Made by a program: the position numbers and the translations under genes
Shown: one piece after another, positions 29,179-39,577 of the stretch
Numbering within the stretch: position 1 is the stretch's first letter
How the letters are laid out: every line of letters begins with the position of its first letter
Assembly: GCF_013004695.1 (NCBI RefSeq)
Contig: NZ_JABEMG010000012.1
Span: 1 to 56,527 of the forward strand
DNA length: 56,527 bases
Source: Promicromonospora citrea
GTDB taxonomy: Bacteria; Actinomycetota; Actinomycetes; Actinomycetales; Cellulomonadaceae
Reading direction: 5' to 3'
Notes under the pieces: generated by a model
Database searches by the model: none
What the model was told of the DNA's origin: nothing
Seen by the model: the letters and a program-made list of their open reading frames with translations, nothing else

Positions 29179-29541
29179 TCAGCCGGCCACCCGTCCGCCC
29201 CGGCGGATGCGCAGGGCCTCCAGCGCCTCCTCCAGGAGGGCCGCGCCGTCCTCGTCGGACCGGCGCTCCTTCACGTAGGCGAGGTGCGTCTTGTAGGGCT
29301 CGTTCCGCACCGGTGCGGGCGGGTTGGCGGGGTCCATCCCTGCGGGGAAGCCGCAGCGCGGGCAGTCCCACTGCGTGGGAGCCTCCACGTCCTCGCCCAC
29401 CGAGAAGCTCGGCGCCGTCTCGTGCCCGTTGGCACACCAGTAAGAAACCCGGACCCGCGGGGCCGTCTCGCCCCGCTCCGTCTCGCCGAGGGGTCCGGCG
29501 CCTACCCGGCTCCCCCTGATCGCATGACCGCCTGATGCCAC
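29179..29541 (-). CDS. rbpA: RNA polymerase-binding protein RbpA
   Basis: 120 aa. Actinobacteria-specific transcription factor that binds RNA polymerase and the principal sigma factor to stabilise open complexes. Central zinc ribbon with Cys36, His40, Cys60 and Cys63 (WCANGHE and WDCPRCG), then the basic linker and sigma-interacting helix (KTHLAYVKERRS..GAALLEEALEALR). GTG start with GAGGGGA upstream. Convergent with pgl and transcribed away from secG by 53 bp, in the same direction. Confidence 0.92.
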   Translation of the reverse strand: MASGGHAIRGSRVGAGPLGETERGETAPRVRVSYWCANGHETAPSFSVGEDVEAPTQWDCPRCGFPAGMDPANPPAPVRNEPYKTHLAYVKERRSDEDGAALLEEALEALRIRRGGRVAG

Positions 29542-29594
29542 GTCTGTCGTCCCCTCTGTGTGCGGCCGTCAGCTGCTAGGCGCTTGGCGACCGG

Positions 29595-29837
29595 TCAGCT
29601 GACCTTCTGGATGAGTCCGAGCAGGACGATCACCACGGCCCACACGAGGGCGAAGGCGATGGTGATGCGGTTGAGGTTCCGCTCGGCCACGCCGGACGAG
29701 CCGGCGCCCATCGAGATACCGCCACCGAACATGTCGGACAGCCCGCCACCCTTGCCCTTGTGGAGCAGGATGAGCATGGTGAGGAAGGCGCTGGTCAGGA
29801 CCAGCAGGACTTCCAGGATGATGCGGAGCACGTCCAC
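29595..29837 (-). CDS. secG: Preprotein translocase subunit SecG
   Basis: 80 aa from the GTG with GAGG upstream; a longer frame adds 20 residues without membrane character. Two transmembrane helices (IILEVLLVLTSAFLTMLILL and TIAFALVWAVVIVLLGLI) joined by the glycine-rich cytoplasmic loop HKGKGGGLSDMFGGG that is diagnostic of SecG. Accessory subunit of the SecYEG channel. Follows tpiA as in most actinobacteria. A hairpin ends tpiA and a TACTCT at 29897-29902 could be its own -10. Confidence 0.93.
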   Translation of the reverse strand: MDVLRIILEVLLVLTSAFLTMLILLHKGKGGGLSDMFGGGISMGAGSSGVAERNLNRITIAFALVWAVVIVLLGLIQKVS

Positions 29838-30006
29838 GGGTTCACGTCCTCGGTTGTAGGTGTGCCGGGCGTCACCCGGCGGCGGATTTCCGGTCAAGAG
29901 TAAGCGAGACGTACCTCACAGTGCTAACCCCCTGCTCAGATGCCTGCACCTGACGTCGGAGGGGCACGTCGCGCACCTGCGAGGGTACCTCAGGCGGGGA
30001 CGCGAA

Positions 30007-30041
30007 CCGGGTGCACGAGCCGTGTCGGCCCGTGCACCCGG
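30007..30041 (-). terminator. Hairpin terminator after tpiA
   Basis: Perfect 11-bp stem CCGGGTGCACG / CGTGCACCCGG around a 13-base loop, 20 bp after the tpiA stop. It would separate the gap-pgk-tpiA unit from secG. Confidence 0.7.
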
Positions 30042-30060
30042 TGCGTGTCGGTACGGCTGG

Positions 30061-30855
30061 TCAGGCGGTGACGTGCGACTGGTAGCGAGCGATCTTCGCG
30101 AACTCCTCGGGGTCGAGGCTCGCGCCGCCCACGAGGGCGCCGTCGACGTCGGGCTGCGCCATGATCTGCGCGACGTTGCCCGACTTCACGGAGCCGCCGT
30201 ACAGGACGCGGACGCCCTCGGCGACGGTCTGGTCGCACAGCTCGCCCAGCACGCGGCGGATCGCGCCGCACACCTCCTGCGCGTCCTCGGGGGTCGCGAC
30301 CTCGCCCGTGCCGATGGCCCACACGGGCTCGTACGCGATGACGATCTTCGCGACCTGCTCGGGCGGCACGTCGGCCAGCGCGGCCTCGACCTGCCGGAGC
30401 GTGTACGGCACCTGGTCGCCCGCCTTGCGGACGTCCAGGCCCTCTCCCACGCACAGGATCGGCGTCAGGCCGTGCGCGAACGCGGTGCGCACCTTGGCGT
30501 TGACGAGGTCGTCCGTCTCCGCGTGGTACTCCCGGCGCTCCGAGTGGCCCACGGCCACGTAGGTGCAGCCGAGCTTCGCGAGCATCGCGCCCGAGATCTC
30601 GCCGGTGTAGGCGCCGGACTCGTGCCGCGACAGGTCCTGCGCGCCGTAGACGAGCTCCAGCTTGTCCCCGTCCACGAGCGTCTGCACCGAGCGCAGGTCG
30701 GTGAACGGCGGCAGCACCGCCACCTCGACCGCGGAGTAGTCGTGCTTGGCGTCCTTGAGGGACCAGGCGAGCTTCTGGACCGTGCTGATCGCCTGCTGGT
30801 GGTCCAGGTTCATCTTCCAGTTGCCCGCCATCAGGGGCGTGCGAGTGGTTGCCAC
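30061..30855 (-). CDS. tpiA: Triosephosphate isomerase
   Basis: 264 aa. Interconverts dihydroxyacetone phosphate and glyceraldehyde 3-phosphate. Complete catalytic set: Lys in AGNWKMN near the N-terminus, His in [10 protein letters not shown], Glu in [12 protein letters not shown], and phosphate loop [11 protein letters not shown]. The GTG start has AAGGAAG upstream. Third gene of the glycolytic cluster; 32 bp after pgk. Confidence 0.97.
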   Translation of the reverse strand: MATTRTPLMAGNWKMNLDHQQAISTVQKLAWSLKDAKHDYSAVEVAVLPPFTDLRSVQTLVDGDKLELVYGAQDLSRHESGAYTGEISGAMLAKLGCTYVAVGHSERREYHAETDDLVNAKVRTAFAHGLTPILCVGEGLDVRKAGDQVPYTLRQVEAALADVPPEQVAKIVIAYEPVWAIGTGEVATPEDAQEVCGAIRRVLGELCDQTVAEGVRVLYGGSVKSGNVAQIMAQPDVDGALVGGASLDPEEFAKIARYQSHVTA

Positions 30856-30887
30856 GTGTGCTTCTTCCTTCGTCTGGGTGGGGCGGG

Positions 30888-32087
30888 TCAGTCGGCGAGG
30901 ACCGTCAGGCCGGGCAGCTCCTTGCCCTCGAGCAGCTCGAGGCTCGCGCCGCCGCCCGTGGAGATGTGGCTGAAGCCCGCCTCGTCGAAGCCGAGCGCGC
31001 GCACCGCCGCGGCGGAGTCGCCGCCACCCACGATGGAGAACGCGCCGCTCGCGGTCGCGTCCACGATGCCCTGCGCGACGGCGGTGGTGCCTGCGGCGAA
31101 CGCCTCGAACTCGAACACGCCCATGGGGCCGTTCCACGCGATCGTCCGTGCGTCGGCGAGCTTGCTCGCGAACAGCTTCCCGGACTCCGGGCCGATGTCC
31201 AGGCCCATGGTGCCCTCGGGGATCGCGTCGACGGCGACCACCCGGTGCGGCGCGTCCGCGGCGAACGAGTCGGCCGCGACGACGTCGACCGGCAGCACGA
31301 TCTCGACGCCGTTCTCCTCCGCCGTGGCGAGGTAGCCCTTGACCGTGTCGATCTGGTCCGACTCGAGCAGGCTGTCACCCACCGACAGGCCCTTGGCCGC
31401 GAGGAACGTGAACACCATGCCCCCGCCGATGAGCAGGCGGTCGGCCTTGGTGAGCAGGTTGGCGATGACGCCGAGCTTGTCCGAGACCTTCGACCCGCCG
31501 AGCACCACGGCGTAGGGGCGCTCCGGGTCACCGGTCGCCCTCGACAGCGACTCGACCTCGTTCAGGACGAGGTCGCCCGCGGCGGCGGGCAGCACCTGCG
31601 CGACGTCGTACACCGACGCCTGCTTGCGGTGCACCACGCCGAAGCCGTCGGAGACGAACGCGTCGGCCAGCTGCGCGAGCTCGCCGGCGAGCTCGGCGCG
31701 CTCCGCGTCGACCTTCGAGGTCTCACGGGCGTCGAAGCGCACGTTCTCCAGGAGCGCGACCTGACCGTCGGCCAGGCCCTCGACCGTGGCCTTCGCGGAC
31801 TCGCCGACGAGGTCCTCGGCCAGCGCCACGTCCTGGCCCAGCAGCTCGCCCAGGCGGGCAGCGACGGGGGCCAGCGAGTACTGCGGGTCCGGCGTGCCCT
31901 TCGGGCGGCCCAGGTGGGCCGTCACGACGACGCGTGCGCCGGCGTCCGTCAGACGCTTCAGCGTGGGCAGCGCGGCGCGGATGCGGCCGTCGTCCGTGAT
32001 GGTCGTCCCGTCGAGCGGGACGTTGAAGTCGGAGCGGACCAGGACGCGCTTGCCGCGCAGGTCGCCCAGGGAGTCGATGGTCTTCAT
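30888..32087 (-). CDS. pgk: Phosphoglycerate kinase
   Basis: 399 aa from the ATG with GGAG upstream; an in-frame GTG two codons earlier is the alternative. Transfers phosphate from 1,3-bisphosphoglycerate to ADP. Family blocks: [38 protein letters not shown] and the nucleotide loop [15 protein letters not shown]. Between gap and tpiA; a strong hairpin in the 124-bp gap to gap could tune the ratio of GapDH to Pgk. Confidence 0.97.
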   Translation of the reverse strand: MKTIDSLGDLRGKRVLVRSDFNVPLDGTTITDDGRIRAALPTLKRLTDAGARVVVTAHLGRPKGTPDPQYSLAPVAARLGELLGQDVALAEDLVGESAKATVEGLADGQVALLENVRFDARETSKVDAERAELAGELAQLADAFVSDGFGVVHRKQASVYDVAQVLPAAAGDLVLNEVESLSRATGDPERPYAVVLGGSKVSDKLGVIANLLTKADRLLIGGGMVFTFLAAKGLSVGDSLLESDQIDTVKGYLATAEENGVEIVLPVDVVAADSFAADAPHRVVAVDAIPEGTMGLDIGPESGKLFASKLADARTIAWNGPMGVFEFEAFAAGTTAVAQGIVDATASGAFSIVGGGDSAAAVRALGFDEAGFSHISTGGGASLELLEGKELPGLTVLAD

Positions 32088-32144
32088 GAGCACTCCAGGT
32101 CGTGGACCGGCCGCCAGGGCCCGGTCGGGTTTGCGTCACATGAC

Positions 32145-32186
32145 GACGTCCGCGTGCGCCGGCAGGCCGATGCGCACGCGGACGTC
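32145..32186 (-). terminator. Hairpin between gap and pgk
   Basis: Perfect 15-bp stem GACGTCCGCGTGCGC / GCGCACGCGGACGTC with a 12-base loop, 25 bp past the gap stop. No T-tract. Either a partial terminator that lets gap be made in excess, or a stabilising 3' structure for gap mRNA. Confidence 0.65.
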
Positions 32187-32211
32187 GGGGTTCACGCCGA
32201 GGCGGAGAAGG

Positions 32212-33538
<1,327 letters not shown>

Positions 33539-34519
33539 TCAGAGATCCAGCAGGTCAGCGGGCAGGCCCGCCTCGGTGTCCGGGATGCCGAGCTCGAGGG
33601 CGCGCTTGTCGGCCGTCGACAACAACCGCCGGATCCGGCCCGCCACGGCGTCCTTGGACAGGGGCGGGTCCGCGAGGCGCCCGAGCTCCTCCAGCGACGC
33701 CTGCTTGTGCGCGAGACGCAGCTCGCCCGCCTGCCGCAGGTGGTCCGGCAGCTCGTCGCCGAGGATCTCGAACGCGCGCTGCACGCGCGCCCCCGCCGCC
33801 ACGGCGGCCCGCGCCGACCGGCGCAGGTTGGCGTCGTCGAAGTTCGCCAGACGGTTGGCCGTGCCGCGCACCTCGCGGCGCTCGCGCCGCTCCTCCCAGA
33901 CCTTGAGGGTCTCGGGGGCGCCGATGCGCTCAAGCATGCGCGCGATCGAGTCCCCGTCGCGGATCACGACGCGGTCGATGCCCCGCACCTCGCGCGACTT
34001 GGCGGCGACCCCGAGCCTGCGAGCGGCACCGACGAGCGCGAGCGCCGCCTCCGGGCCGGGGCTGGTGACCTCGAGAGACATGGACCGGCCGGGCTCGGTG
34101 AGCGAGCCGTGGGCGAGGAACGCCCCACGCCACACCGCCTCCGCCTCCTGCACGCCCGCTGACACCACCTCGGGTGCGAGGCCGCGCACGGGGCGGCCCC
34201 GGGCGTCGAGCAGGCCCGTCTGGCGGGCGAGCGACTCCCCCTCGCGCACGACGCGGACGACGAACCGCGAGCTCTTCCGCAACCCGCCCGCCTGAACCAC
34301 GATGAGCTCGCTGCTGTGCCCGTACAGGTCGTGGATCGCGTGCCGGAGCCGCGTCGCGGCCGACTCGGTGTCGAGCTCCGCCTCGATCACGACCCGCCCG
34401 GAGATGATGTGGAGGCCGCCGGAGAACCGCAGTGTCGCGGAGACCTCTGCCTTGCGGCAGGACGTCTTCGCGACCCTCACCCGAGCGAGCTCCTCCTTGA
34501 CCTGTCCCGTGAGCGCCAT
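33539..34519 (-). CDS. whiA: Sporulation-type regulator WhiA
   Basis: 326 aa, the family norm. WhiA joins a degenerate LAGLIDADG homing-endonuclease domain ([54 protein letters not shown]) to a C-terminal helix-turn-helix ([27 protein letters not shown]). In streptomycetes it controls cell division genes with WhiB; its role in non-sporulating actinobacteria is less clear. The ATG is preceded at six bases by CAGGAT, a possible leaderless -10. It normally follows yvcK directly; here yvcK is 11.4 kb away. Confidence 0.95.
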   Translation of the reverse strand: MALTGQVKEELARVRVAKTSCRKAEVSATLRFSGGLHIISGRVVIEAELDTESAATRLRHAIHDLYGHSSELIVVQAGGLRKSSRFVVRVVREGESLARQTGLLDARGRPVRGLAPEVVSAGVQEAEAVWRGAFLAHGSLTEPGRSMSLEVTSPGPEAALALVGAARRLGVAAKSREVRGIDRVVIRDGDSIARMLERIGAPETLKVWEERRERREVRGTANRLANFDDANLRRSARAAVAAGARVQRAFEILGDELPDHLRQAGELRLAHKQASLEELGRLADPPLSKDAVAGRIRRLLSTADKRALELGIPDTEAGLPADLLDL

Positions 34520-34730
34520 GGCGTCATCCTGCCACGGTCCGGCTCGCGCCGAGAGAGGCGAATCGCGGAAGCTCGGGGGAATTGTCCCGGCGTGTCGCCT
34601 CGCCCGGAGGGTGCGGTGCTCCGTCTCACGTCGCACCGCCGCCGATGCCCGACGCCGGGCCCGCCGCCGGCCCCTGCCCCGGCCCCGGCCCCGGCCGGCA
34701 CAGGATCGCGCCGGTGCCGCTCGGGCCCGG

Positions 34731-34875
34731 GTGAGATCTGCCCGCTGTGAGGTCTGGTGCCCGCTGTGAGGCCTGGTGTCCGCTGTGAGGCCTGGTGTCC
34801 GCTGTGGGATCTGGTGTCCACGGTGGGATCTGGCCGCGCACAACCAGATCTCAGCGCAACGACCAGATCTCACCG
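34731..34875. repeat. 19-bp direct repeats with inverted partners (GTGAGATCTGGT core)
   Basis: From 34749 the unit GTGAGGCCTGGTGTCCGCT recurs with variants at a 19-bp spacing: about four clear units plus partial ones at both ends, the first and last carrying an AGATCT core. Two inverted copies (ACCAGATCTCAG near 34844 and ACCAGATCTCACC near 34862) close the array. The layout is iteron-like. Confidence 0.65.
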
Positions 34876-35000
34876 GCGGGCGGCGGGTTCAGGGGCCGAG
34901 GTCAGAGCACACGGGCCGACGGGCCTCCGGCGGTCGGCGGCGAGAGCAGCGAGCGGGGAAGGCAGCGGGTGACGGGCCGCGCGCTGCACGTCGCGACGCC

Positions 35001-35078
35001 CGCGAGTCCGCGAGGCCGCGAGTCCGCGAGTCCGCGAGTCCGCGAGTCCGCGAGTCCGCGAGTCCGCGAGTCCGCGAG
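35001..35078. repeat. 8-bp minisatellite (CGCGAGTC), about 9.75 copies
   Basis: CGCGAGTC repeated head to tail with one substitution in the second unit (CGCGAGGC). Period 8 is not a multiple of three, so it is not a coding repeat. Likely variable in copy number by replication slippage. Confidence 0.85.
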
Positions 35079-35081
35079 CGA

Positions 35082-35390
35082 TCTTCCCCCGAGCGCGTTG
35101 CTGTGCGTAGACAAGATCGACGTACCGCAACACGCCCGTGAGGGCATGCCCGGACTGGCGCACGACTCGCCCGGCCGCCGACGCGCCCCCGAGGCCCTCG
35201 GGCGAGACCTTCCCCCGAGGGTGTCGCGGAGCGTCGACAAGATCGACGCTCCGCAACACGCTCGAGCGGGCCCACCGTTCCGGCACGGGACGCGCCCCGG
35301 CGCACGACGCGCCAGAAGGACGGCCGCACGTGACCGGCTCCCGAGCACGATACGGAGCGTCGACAACGCCTACGCTCGGCAACACGCTCG
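35082..35390. repeat. Three diverged copies of a 126-bp unit centred on a palindrome
   Basis: The core GACAAGATCGACG (or GACAACGCCTACG) begins at 35110, 35236 and 35362, exactly 126 bp apart. In copy 2 the core is a perfect 12-bp dyad, GCGGAGCGTCGA / TCGACGCTCCGC, with a 5-base centre, extended by GTGTCGC and GCAACAC. A CCCCCGAG lead-in precedes copies 1 and 2. The DNA between palindromes is poorly conserved. Confidence 0.7.
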
Positions 35391-35522
35391 GGAGGACATG
35401 CCGCTCCAGGGGCCGACGTGCCCAGGTCGGTCGGAGGCATCGTGGGAAGAGGCACCAAGGGGAGGCTCGGGGAGGCACGTCGGGGAGCGCACCGCGGGAC
35501 GGCACCGACGGCGGGCGTTCCG

Positions 35523-36068
35523 TCAGGTGGTGACCCGGGCCGGGGCGGAGCGCGCCACGACGTCGGCCCAGCGGTCCGCCCAGGTGTGCAGAAGGTCGTC
35601 GAGGTCGGGGAGCTGGGCCTCCGTGACCGCGACGGTGCGGGTCGGCACCGACGCGCCGAGCTCGACGAGCACGGGTCGCAGGTGGACCTCGCCCGCCAGG
35701 GCGTGCGCCGGGCTCGCCGAGACCACGACGGGCACGACGACGACGCCCGCGAGCGCGTCCGGGCCGTACCCGTCGAGGAACGCCTTGAGCAGTCCGGTGT
35801 AGGACGCCTTGTAGACCGGCGTCGCCACGACGACGACGCGCGCCGCCGCGACCCGCTCCCGCGCCGCGGTCACCGTCGGTGAGCCGGTGAGCACCTCGGG
35901 CGCGAGCAGGGCGAGGTCGACGGGCTCGCCCGGGTCGCCGTCGGACAGGCCGAGGGCCGGCGCGAGCCGGCGGGCGACGGCCTCGGCGACGGCAAGGGTG
36001 CGCGACCCGGGCCGCGGGTTGCCGCTGACGACGACGAGGCCGTCGGCGGGCGGTGTCCGGTCGGTCAT
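35523..36068 (-). CDS. NADPH-dependent FMN reductase (SsuE/MsuE-like)
   Basis: 181 aa flavodoxin-like protein. It would supply reduced FMN to the luciferase-like monooxygenases encoded just upstream. Visible: VVVSGNPRPGSRTLAVAEAV (phosphate-binding loop of NADPH:FMN reductases) and VVVATPVYKASYTGLLKAFLDGY, the typical SsuE/MsuE signature. The ATG overlaps the preceding gene as ATGA; last gene of its operon. Family membership is secure, the flavin partner is inferred from context. Confidence 0.85.
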   Translation of the reverse strand: MTDRTPPADGLVVVSGNPRPGSRTLAVAEAVARRLAPALGLSDGDPGEPVDLALLAPEVLTGSPTVTAARERVAAARVVVVATPVYKASYTGLLKAFLDGYGPDALAGVVVVPVVVSASPAHALAGEVHLRPVLVELGASVPTRTVAVTEAQLPDLDDLLHTWADRWADVVARSAPARVTT

Positions 36069-37207
36069 GCGATCGCCTCCACTGATGATGTCGTGGTGCT
36101 GCCGGCAGGGTCGGGTGCCGTGAATCCCGCCGCCCTGCGCAGGTCGCGCGGTCCCCACAGGTCCGTCCGCACCTCGGCGCGCACCAGGGGGACCACCTCG
36201 GCGGCGAAGCGGCGCAGCACGTCCTCCTGCTGTGCGGGCTCGAGCAGGTGGTTGACGGACACCGACTGGAGCACGTGTCCGAACGAGGCGTGGTAGTCGA
36301 GGATCTTCTCGGCGACCCGCTCGGGCGGGCCCACCAGCGCGGGCCCGCGATCGACCGCTTCCTCGACGGTGCGGAAGCTCGTCACCTTGCCGACCGCGCC
36401 GGGCGCGTGCCTGCGCTGGTCCTGTTGCCGCACCTGCCCCTCGTAGAGCAGGCGGTACTGCTCGACGGCCTCCTCCGTGGTGTCCGCGAGGAACAGGCCG
36501 CCGGAGCCCGCCCCGACGAACCCGTACGCCGGGTCGTGCCCCGCGGCCGCGTACCGCTCCCGGTACCGGTCGATGAGCACGCCGTACGCCTCGCGCGGCT
36601 GCAGGGCGTTGGCGCTGACGATCGGGTCGCCGTGCTCCGCCGCCAGGTCGACGGCAAAGGTCGACGTCGCCGAGCCGTGCCAGATGCGGAACGGACCGGC
36701 GAAGGGGCGCGGCAGCGTGGTCGCGTGCTCCAGGCGGTGCCGGTACCTGCCCTCCCAGGTGACGTCCTCGGACGACAGCAGGAGCCGCAGCAGCTCGTAG
36801 TTCTCCCGCAGGTACTCGTACTGCTTGTCGATGTCGAGGCCGAGCAGGGGGTACTGGAGGTCCTCGTTGCCCTTGCCGATGACGATCTCCAGGCGGCCGC
36901 GGCTGAGCTGGTCGACCGTGGCGAGGTCCTCCGCCAGCCGGATCGGGTCGTGCAGCGACAGCACCGTGACGCCCGTGGAGAGCAGGATGCGCGAGGTGCC
37001 GGCCGCGATCGCACCGAGCAGCACGGTCGGGGCCGAGGACAGCACGGGGCCAGCGTGCCGCTCCCCCACCGCGAAGGAGTCGAACCCGAGTTCCTCGGCG
37101 AGCACCGCGGTCTCCACGATCCGGTTCAGCCGGTCGGCGGCGGGTACCGCCTCGCCCGTGACGGGATGGGGCGGGTTGAAGGCGATGTCGAGCACCTGGA
37201 AGCGCAT
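36065..37207 (-). CDS. Luciferase-like (LLM class) flavin-dependent oxidoreductase 1
   Basis: 380 aa TIM-barrel bacterial-luciferase-family monooxygenase that uses FMNH2 and oxygen. Features: RFQVLDIAFNPPHPVTGE start, EELGFDSFAVGERHAGP, ILLSTGVTVLSLHDPIRLAEDLATVDQLSRGRLEIVIGKG (family core, given in two parts as ILLSTGVTVLSLHDP and LSRGRLEIVIGKG) and IWHGSATSTFAVDLAAEHGDP. Substrate cannot be told from sequence. ATGA with the FMN reductase and TGATG with the next monooxygenase tie them into one operon. Confidence 0.85.
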   Translation of the reverse strand: MRFQVLDIAFNPPHPVTGEAVPAADRLNRIVETAVLAEELGFDSFAVGERHAGPVLSSAPTVLLGAIAAGTSRILLSTGVTVLSLHDPIRLAEDLATVDQLSRGRLEIVIGKGNEDLQYPLLGLDIDKQYEYLRENYELLRLLLSSEDVTWEGRYRHRLEHATTLPRPFAGPFRIWHGSATSTFAVDLAAEHGDPIVSANALQPREAYGVLIDRYRERYAAAGHDPAYGFVGAGSGGLFLADTTEEAVEQYRLLYEGQVRQQDQRRHAPGAVGKVTSFRTVEEAVDRGPALVGPPERVAEKILDYHASFGHVLQSVSVNHLLEPAQQEDVLRRFAAEVVPLVRAEVRTDLWGPRDLRRAAGFTAPDPAGSTTTSSVEAIA

Positions 37208-38328
37208 CAGGCGGCGACCTCGGCGCCGCCCGCCGCGGCGCGGTCGCGCTCCGCGACGCCCTCCTTGACCAGCGGGATCACGTACCGGCCGAAGTCGATC
37301 GCGTCGTCCAGCAGGTCGTAGCCGCGCGCCGAGATCACCCGCACACCCAGGTCGTAGTACGCGAGCAGCGCCTCGGCGACCTGCTCGGGCGTGCCGACGA
37401 GCGCGTTCGAGTTCCCGGCGCCGCCGGTCGCCTTCGCTGTCGCCGTCCAGAGCGCGGTGTCGAACCGCTCGCCCTGGGCGGCGATCTCCAGCAGGCGCTG
37501 CGAGCCCGCGTTCTCGGGCTTGTCGATCGGGTGGCGCCGGCTCAGCACCCCGCCCTGTGCGGCCTTGCGGGCCTCGATGCGACCGAGGATGCCGTGGGCC
37601 TTCTCCCAGGCCAGCTCCTCGGTGGGCGCGATGATCGGGCGGAACGCGGCGTGGATCCGCGGCGGCGTCGCACGGCCCGCGGCCTCCGCCTCGGCGTGCA
37701 CGCGCGCGATCTGCTCGGCGGTGCGGTCGAGCGGCTCGCCCCAGACGGCGTAGATGTCGGCCTCCGCCGCGCCCACGGGGTACGCGGCCTCCGACGAGCC
37801 GCCGAACGAGACGGTCGGCACGTGTCCGTCGACCGGCTTGGTGTCGAGCACGAAGTCGTCGAAGTCGTAGAACTCGCCGTGGTGGTCGAACGGCTCCGCG
37901 CTCGTCCACGCGCGCTTGACGATCTGGATGTACTCGCGGGTGCGGGCGTACCGCTCGTCCTTCGTCAGGGTGTCGCCCTCGCGGCCCTGCTCGTGGTCGT
38001 TGCCGCCCGAGATGAAGTGCACGGACAGCCGCCCGCCCGAGAGCTGGTCGAGCGTCGCGAACGTCTTGGCGGCGTACGTCGGGTACGACACGTTGGGCCG
38101 GTGCGCCAGCAGCAGCTCGATGTCGGGGACGTGCGCGGCGACGTACGACGCGAGCGCAGCGGGCTCGGGGCCGGAGGAGCCGTAGGCGAACAGGATGCGG
38201 GTCCAGCCGTTGTCCTGGTGCGCGCGGGCGAGCCGGACCAGGTAGTCGGGGTCGAACGGCTCGGTGGTGCGCTCGGTGGTCTCGGAGGCGTCGTTGGTGG
38301 CGGCGATGCCGAGGAACTCGACGGGCAT
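37207..38328 (-). CDS. SsuD-like FMNH2-dependent alkanesulfonate-type monooxygenase
   Basis: 373 aa. Closest in style to SsuD and its relatives: starts VEFLGIAATND, has the SYPTYAAKTFATLDQLSGGR / LSVHFISGG core, GREGDTLTKDERYARTREY with the arginine-rich lid, and SFGGSSEAAYPVGAAEADIYAVWGEP. SsuD enzymes release sulfite from sulfonates. Clean AAGGAG ribosome site. The nearby FMN reductase completes the two-component pair. A related dimethylsulfone- or other C-S/C-N oxidising role is possible. Confidence 0.82.
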   Translation of the reverse strand: MPVEFLGIAATNDASETTERTTEPFDPDYLVRLARAHQDNGWTRILFAYGSSGPEPAALASYVAAHVPDIELLLAHRPNVSYPTYAAKTFATLDQLSGGRLSVHFISGGNDHEQGREGDTLTKDERYARTREYIQIVKRAWTSAEPFDHHGEFYDFDDFVLDTKPVDGHVPTVSFGGSSEAAYPVGAAEADIYAVWGEPLDRTAEQIARVHAEAEAAGRATPPRIHAAFRPIIAPTEELAWEKAHGILGRIEARKAAQGGVLSRRHPIDKPENAGSQRLLEIAAQGERFDTALWTATAKATGGAGNSNALVGTPEQVAEALLAYYDLGVRVISARGYDLLDDAIDFGRYVIPLVKEGVAERDRAAAGGAEVAA

Positions 38329-38383
38329 GGGGTTCTCCTTCTCGCGATGACGGGTACGGGGGTGGGTGGGGGCGGGGACGGTG

Positions 38384-39577
38384 TCAACGGGTCGCGACGG
38401 CGGCGGCCCCGGTGGTCGGGGCCGTCGTGCCCCACGCCTGGGCGAGGAGCCGGAACGACCGGCGGGTCGCGGCGTGGTCGTGCGCGGCGGTGGTGACCAG
38501 CAGCTCGTCGGCGCCGGTGACGCGGGCCAGCGTCGACAGGCGCTCGACGACCGTCTCGGGGTCGCCGACGATCCGGGTGTCGACCCGGTCGGCCACGAGC
38601 GCGCGCTCGTCGTCGGGCCGGTCGGTCCACGGTGTGCTGGATCCCGGCGCCGGGTACGGGACCGCACCGCGCTCGCCGCGCCGGATGGACAGCACCCAGT
38701 CGGCGAACGGCTCGGCGAGCGCGCGGGCCTGCTCCAGGGTGTCGGCGACGAGTACGTCCGCCGACACGAGCACGTACGGCGCCCTCAGCACTCCCGGCCG
38801 GAACGCCGCCCGGTAGGCCGCGACGGTGTCCAGCACCGTCGCCGGGCTGACGTGGAAGTTCGCCGCGAGGGGCAGACCCAGCTCGCCGGCCACACGGGCG
38901 CTCTCGCCGCCGCTGGAGGCGAGCAGCCACAGGTCGAACGCCGCGCCCTCGACGGGCGGGCTCGACCACGCGCCGCCGTCCGCGTCGCGGTACATGCCGC
39001 GCCGGAGGCCGAGCACGAGCTCCACCTCCGCCCGCAGGCCGCCGGGTGTGCGCTGGGCGCCGACGACCTCCTGCTGGGCGGCCAGGCGGTCGCGGAGCGC
39101 GGGGTCGTCGAGCCCGGTGGGCGGGGCGGGCGGCACGTACAGCCCGTCCACGACGCGGGGACCGGCCGACGGCACCGGACGGGGCGGCGGGGCCGGTCGC
39201 CCGCCCGACGGCGGCACGGTGAACGCCCGCCCCAGGCCGAGATCGACGCGTCCGGGGTGCAGGGCGGCGATCGTGCCGAACTGCTCCGCGGCGACCAGGG
39301 GCGACGTCGTCGACAGGAGCACGGCGCCCGAGCCGACCCGGATGCGGGACGTGCGGGCGGCGACGGCGGAGGCCAGGACGGCCGGTGCCGCCGAGGCGAC
39401 GCCCGGCGCGAGGTGGTGCTCGGCGTACCAGACGCGCCGGTACCCGAGCTCGTCGAGGTCGACGGCGAGGTCGACGGCGTCGCGGAGCGCCTCGGCGCCG
39501 GTGCCGCCCTCGGGGACCAGCGCGAGGTCGAGCACGGACAGCGGCACGGCGTGAGGCGTGGTGGCAGGCGTCGTCAT
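38384..39577 (-). CDS. Luciferase-like (LLM class) oxidoreductase 3, MsnO8-like
   Basis: 397 aa. Begins [20 protein letters not shown], the hallmark of the MsnO8-like LLM subgroup, then [24 protein letters not shown] and [29 protein letters not shown] (core, here in parts). An extra Pro-rich stretch ([19 protein letters not shown]) sits in the middle loop. Third flavin monooxygenase of the operon, separated from its upstream neighbour by an ATGA overlap and from the SsuD-like gene by 55 bp. Substrate unknown. Confidence 0.82.
   Translation of the reverse strand: MTTPATTPHAVPLSVLDLALVPEGGTGAEALRDAVDLAVDLDELGYRRVWYAEHHLAPGVASAAPAVLASAVAARTSRIRVGSGAVLLSTTSPLVAAEQFGTIAALHPGRVDLGLGRAFTVPPSGGRPAPPPRPVPSAGPRVVDGLYVPPAPPTGLDDPALRDRLAAQQEVVGAQRTPGGLRAEVELVLGLRRGMYRDADGGAWSSPPVEGAAFDLWLLASSGGESARVAGELGLPLAANFHVSPATVLDTVAAYRAAFRPGVLRAPYVLVSADVLVADTLEQARALAEPFADWVLSIRRGERGAVPYPAPGSSTPWTDRPDDERALVADRVDTRIVGDPETVVERLSTLARVTGADELLVTTAAHDHAATRRSFRLLAQAWGTTAPTTGAAAVATR

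Larger units (their letters stand above)
34520..35522. other. Repeat-rich gene-free interval upstream of whiA
   Basis: One kilobase holding the whiA promoter, a CCCCGG-rich run near 34665-34700, a 19-bp direct repeat array with inverted copies, an 8-bp minisatellite and a 126-bp unit present three times. Frames crossing it on either strand are made of the repeats themselves and look like no known protein, so no gene is called. Confidence 0.6.

Noticed and set aside
29838-30060. A tRNA gene near secG, where some actinobacteria have one
   Set aside because: No cloverleaf or TTCRA-type arm was found; the only structure is the tpiA terminator hairpin.
35001-35078. CRISPR-like array
   Set aside because: Units are 8 bp with no spacers, and no cas genes are present.
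34870-35505. Minus-strand frames with repeating peptides such as VLRSVDLVDAP
   Set aside because: Repeat peptides appear in all three frames because the DNA unit is 126 bp; the 8-bp minisatellite inside is not codon-periodic; no ribosome site or family match.
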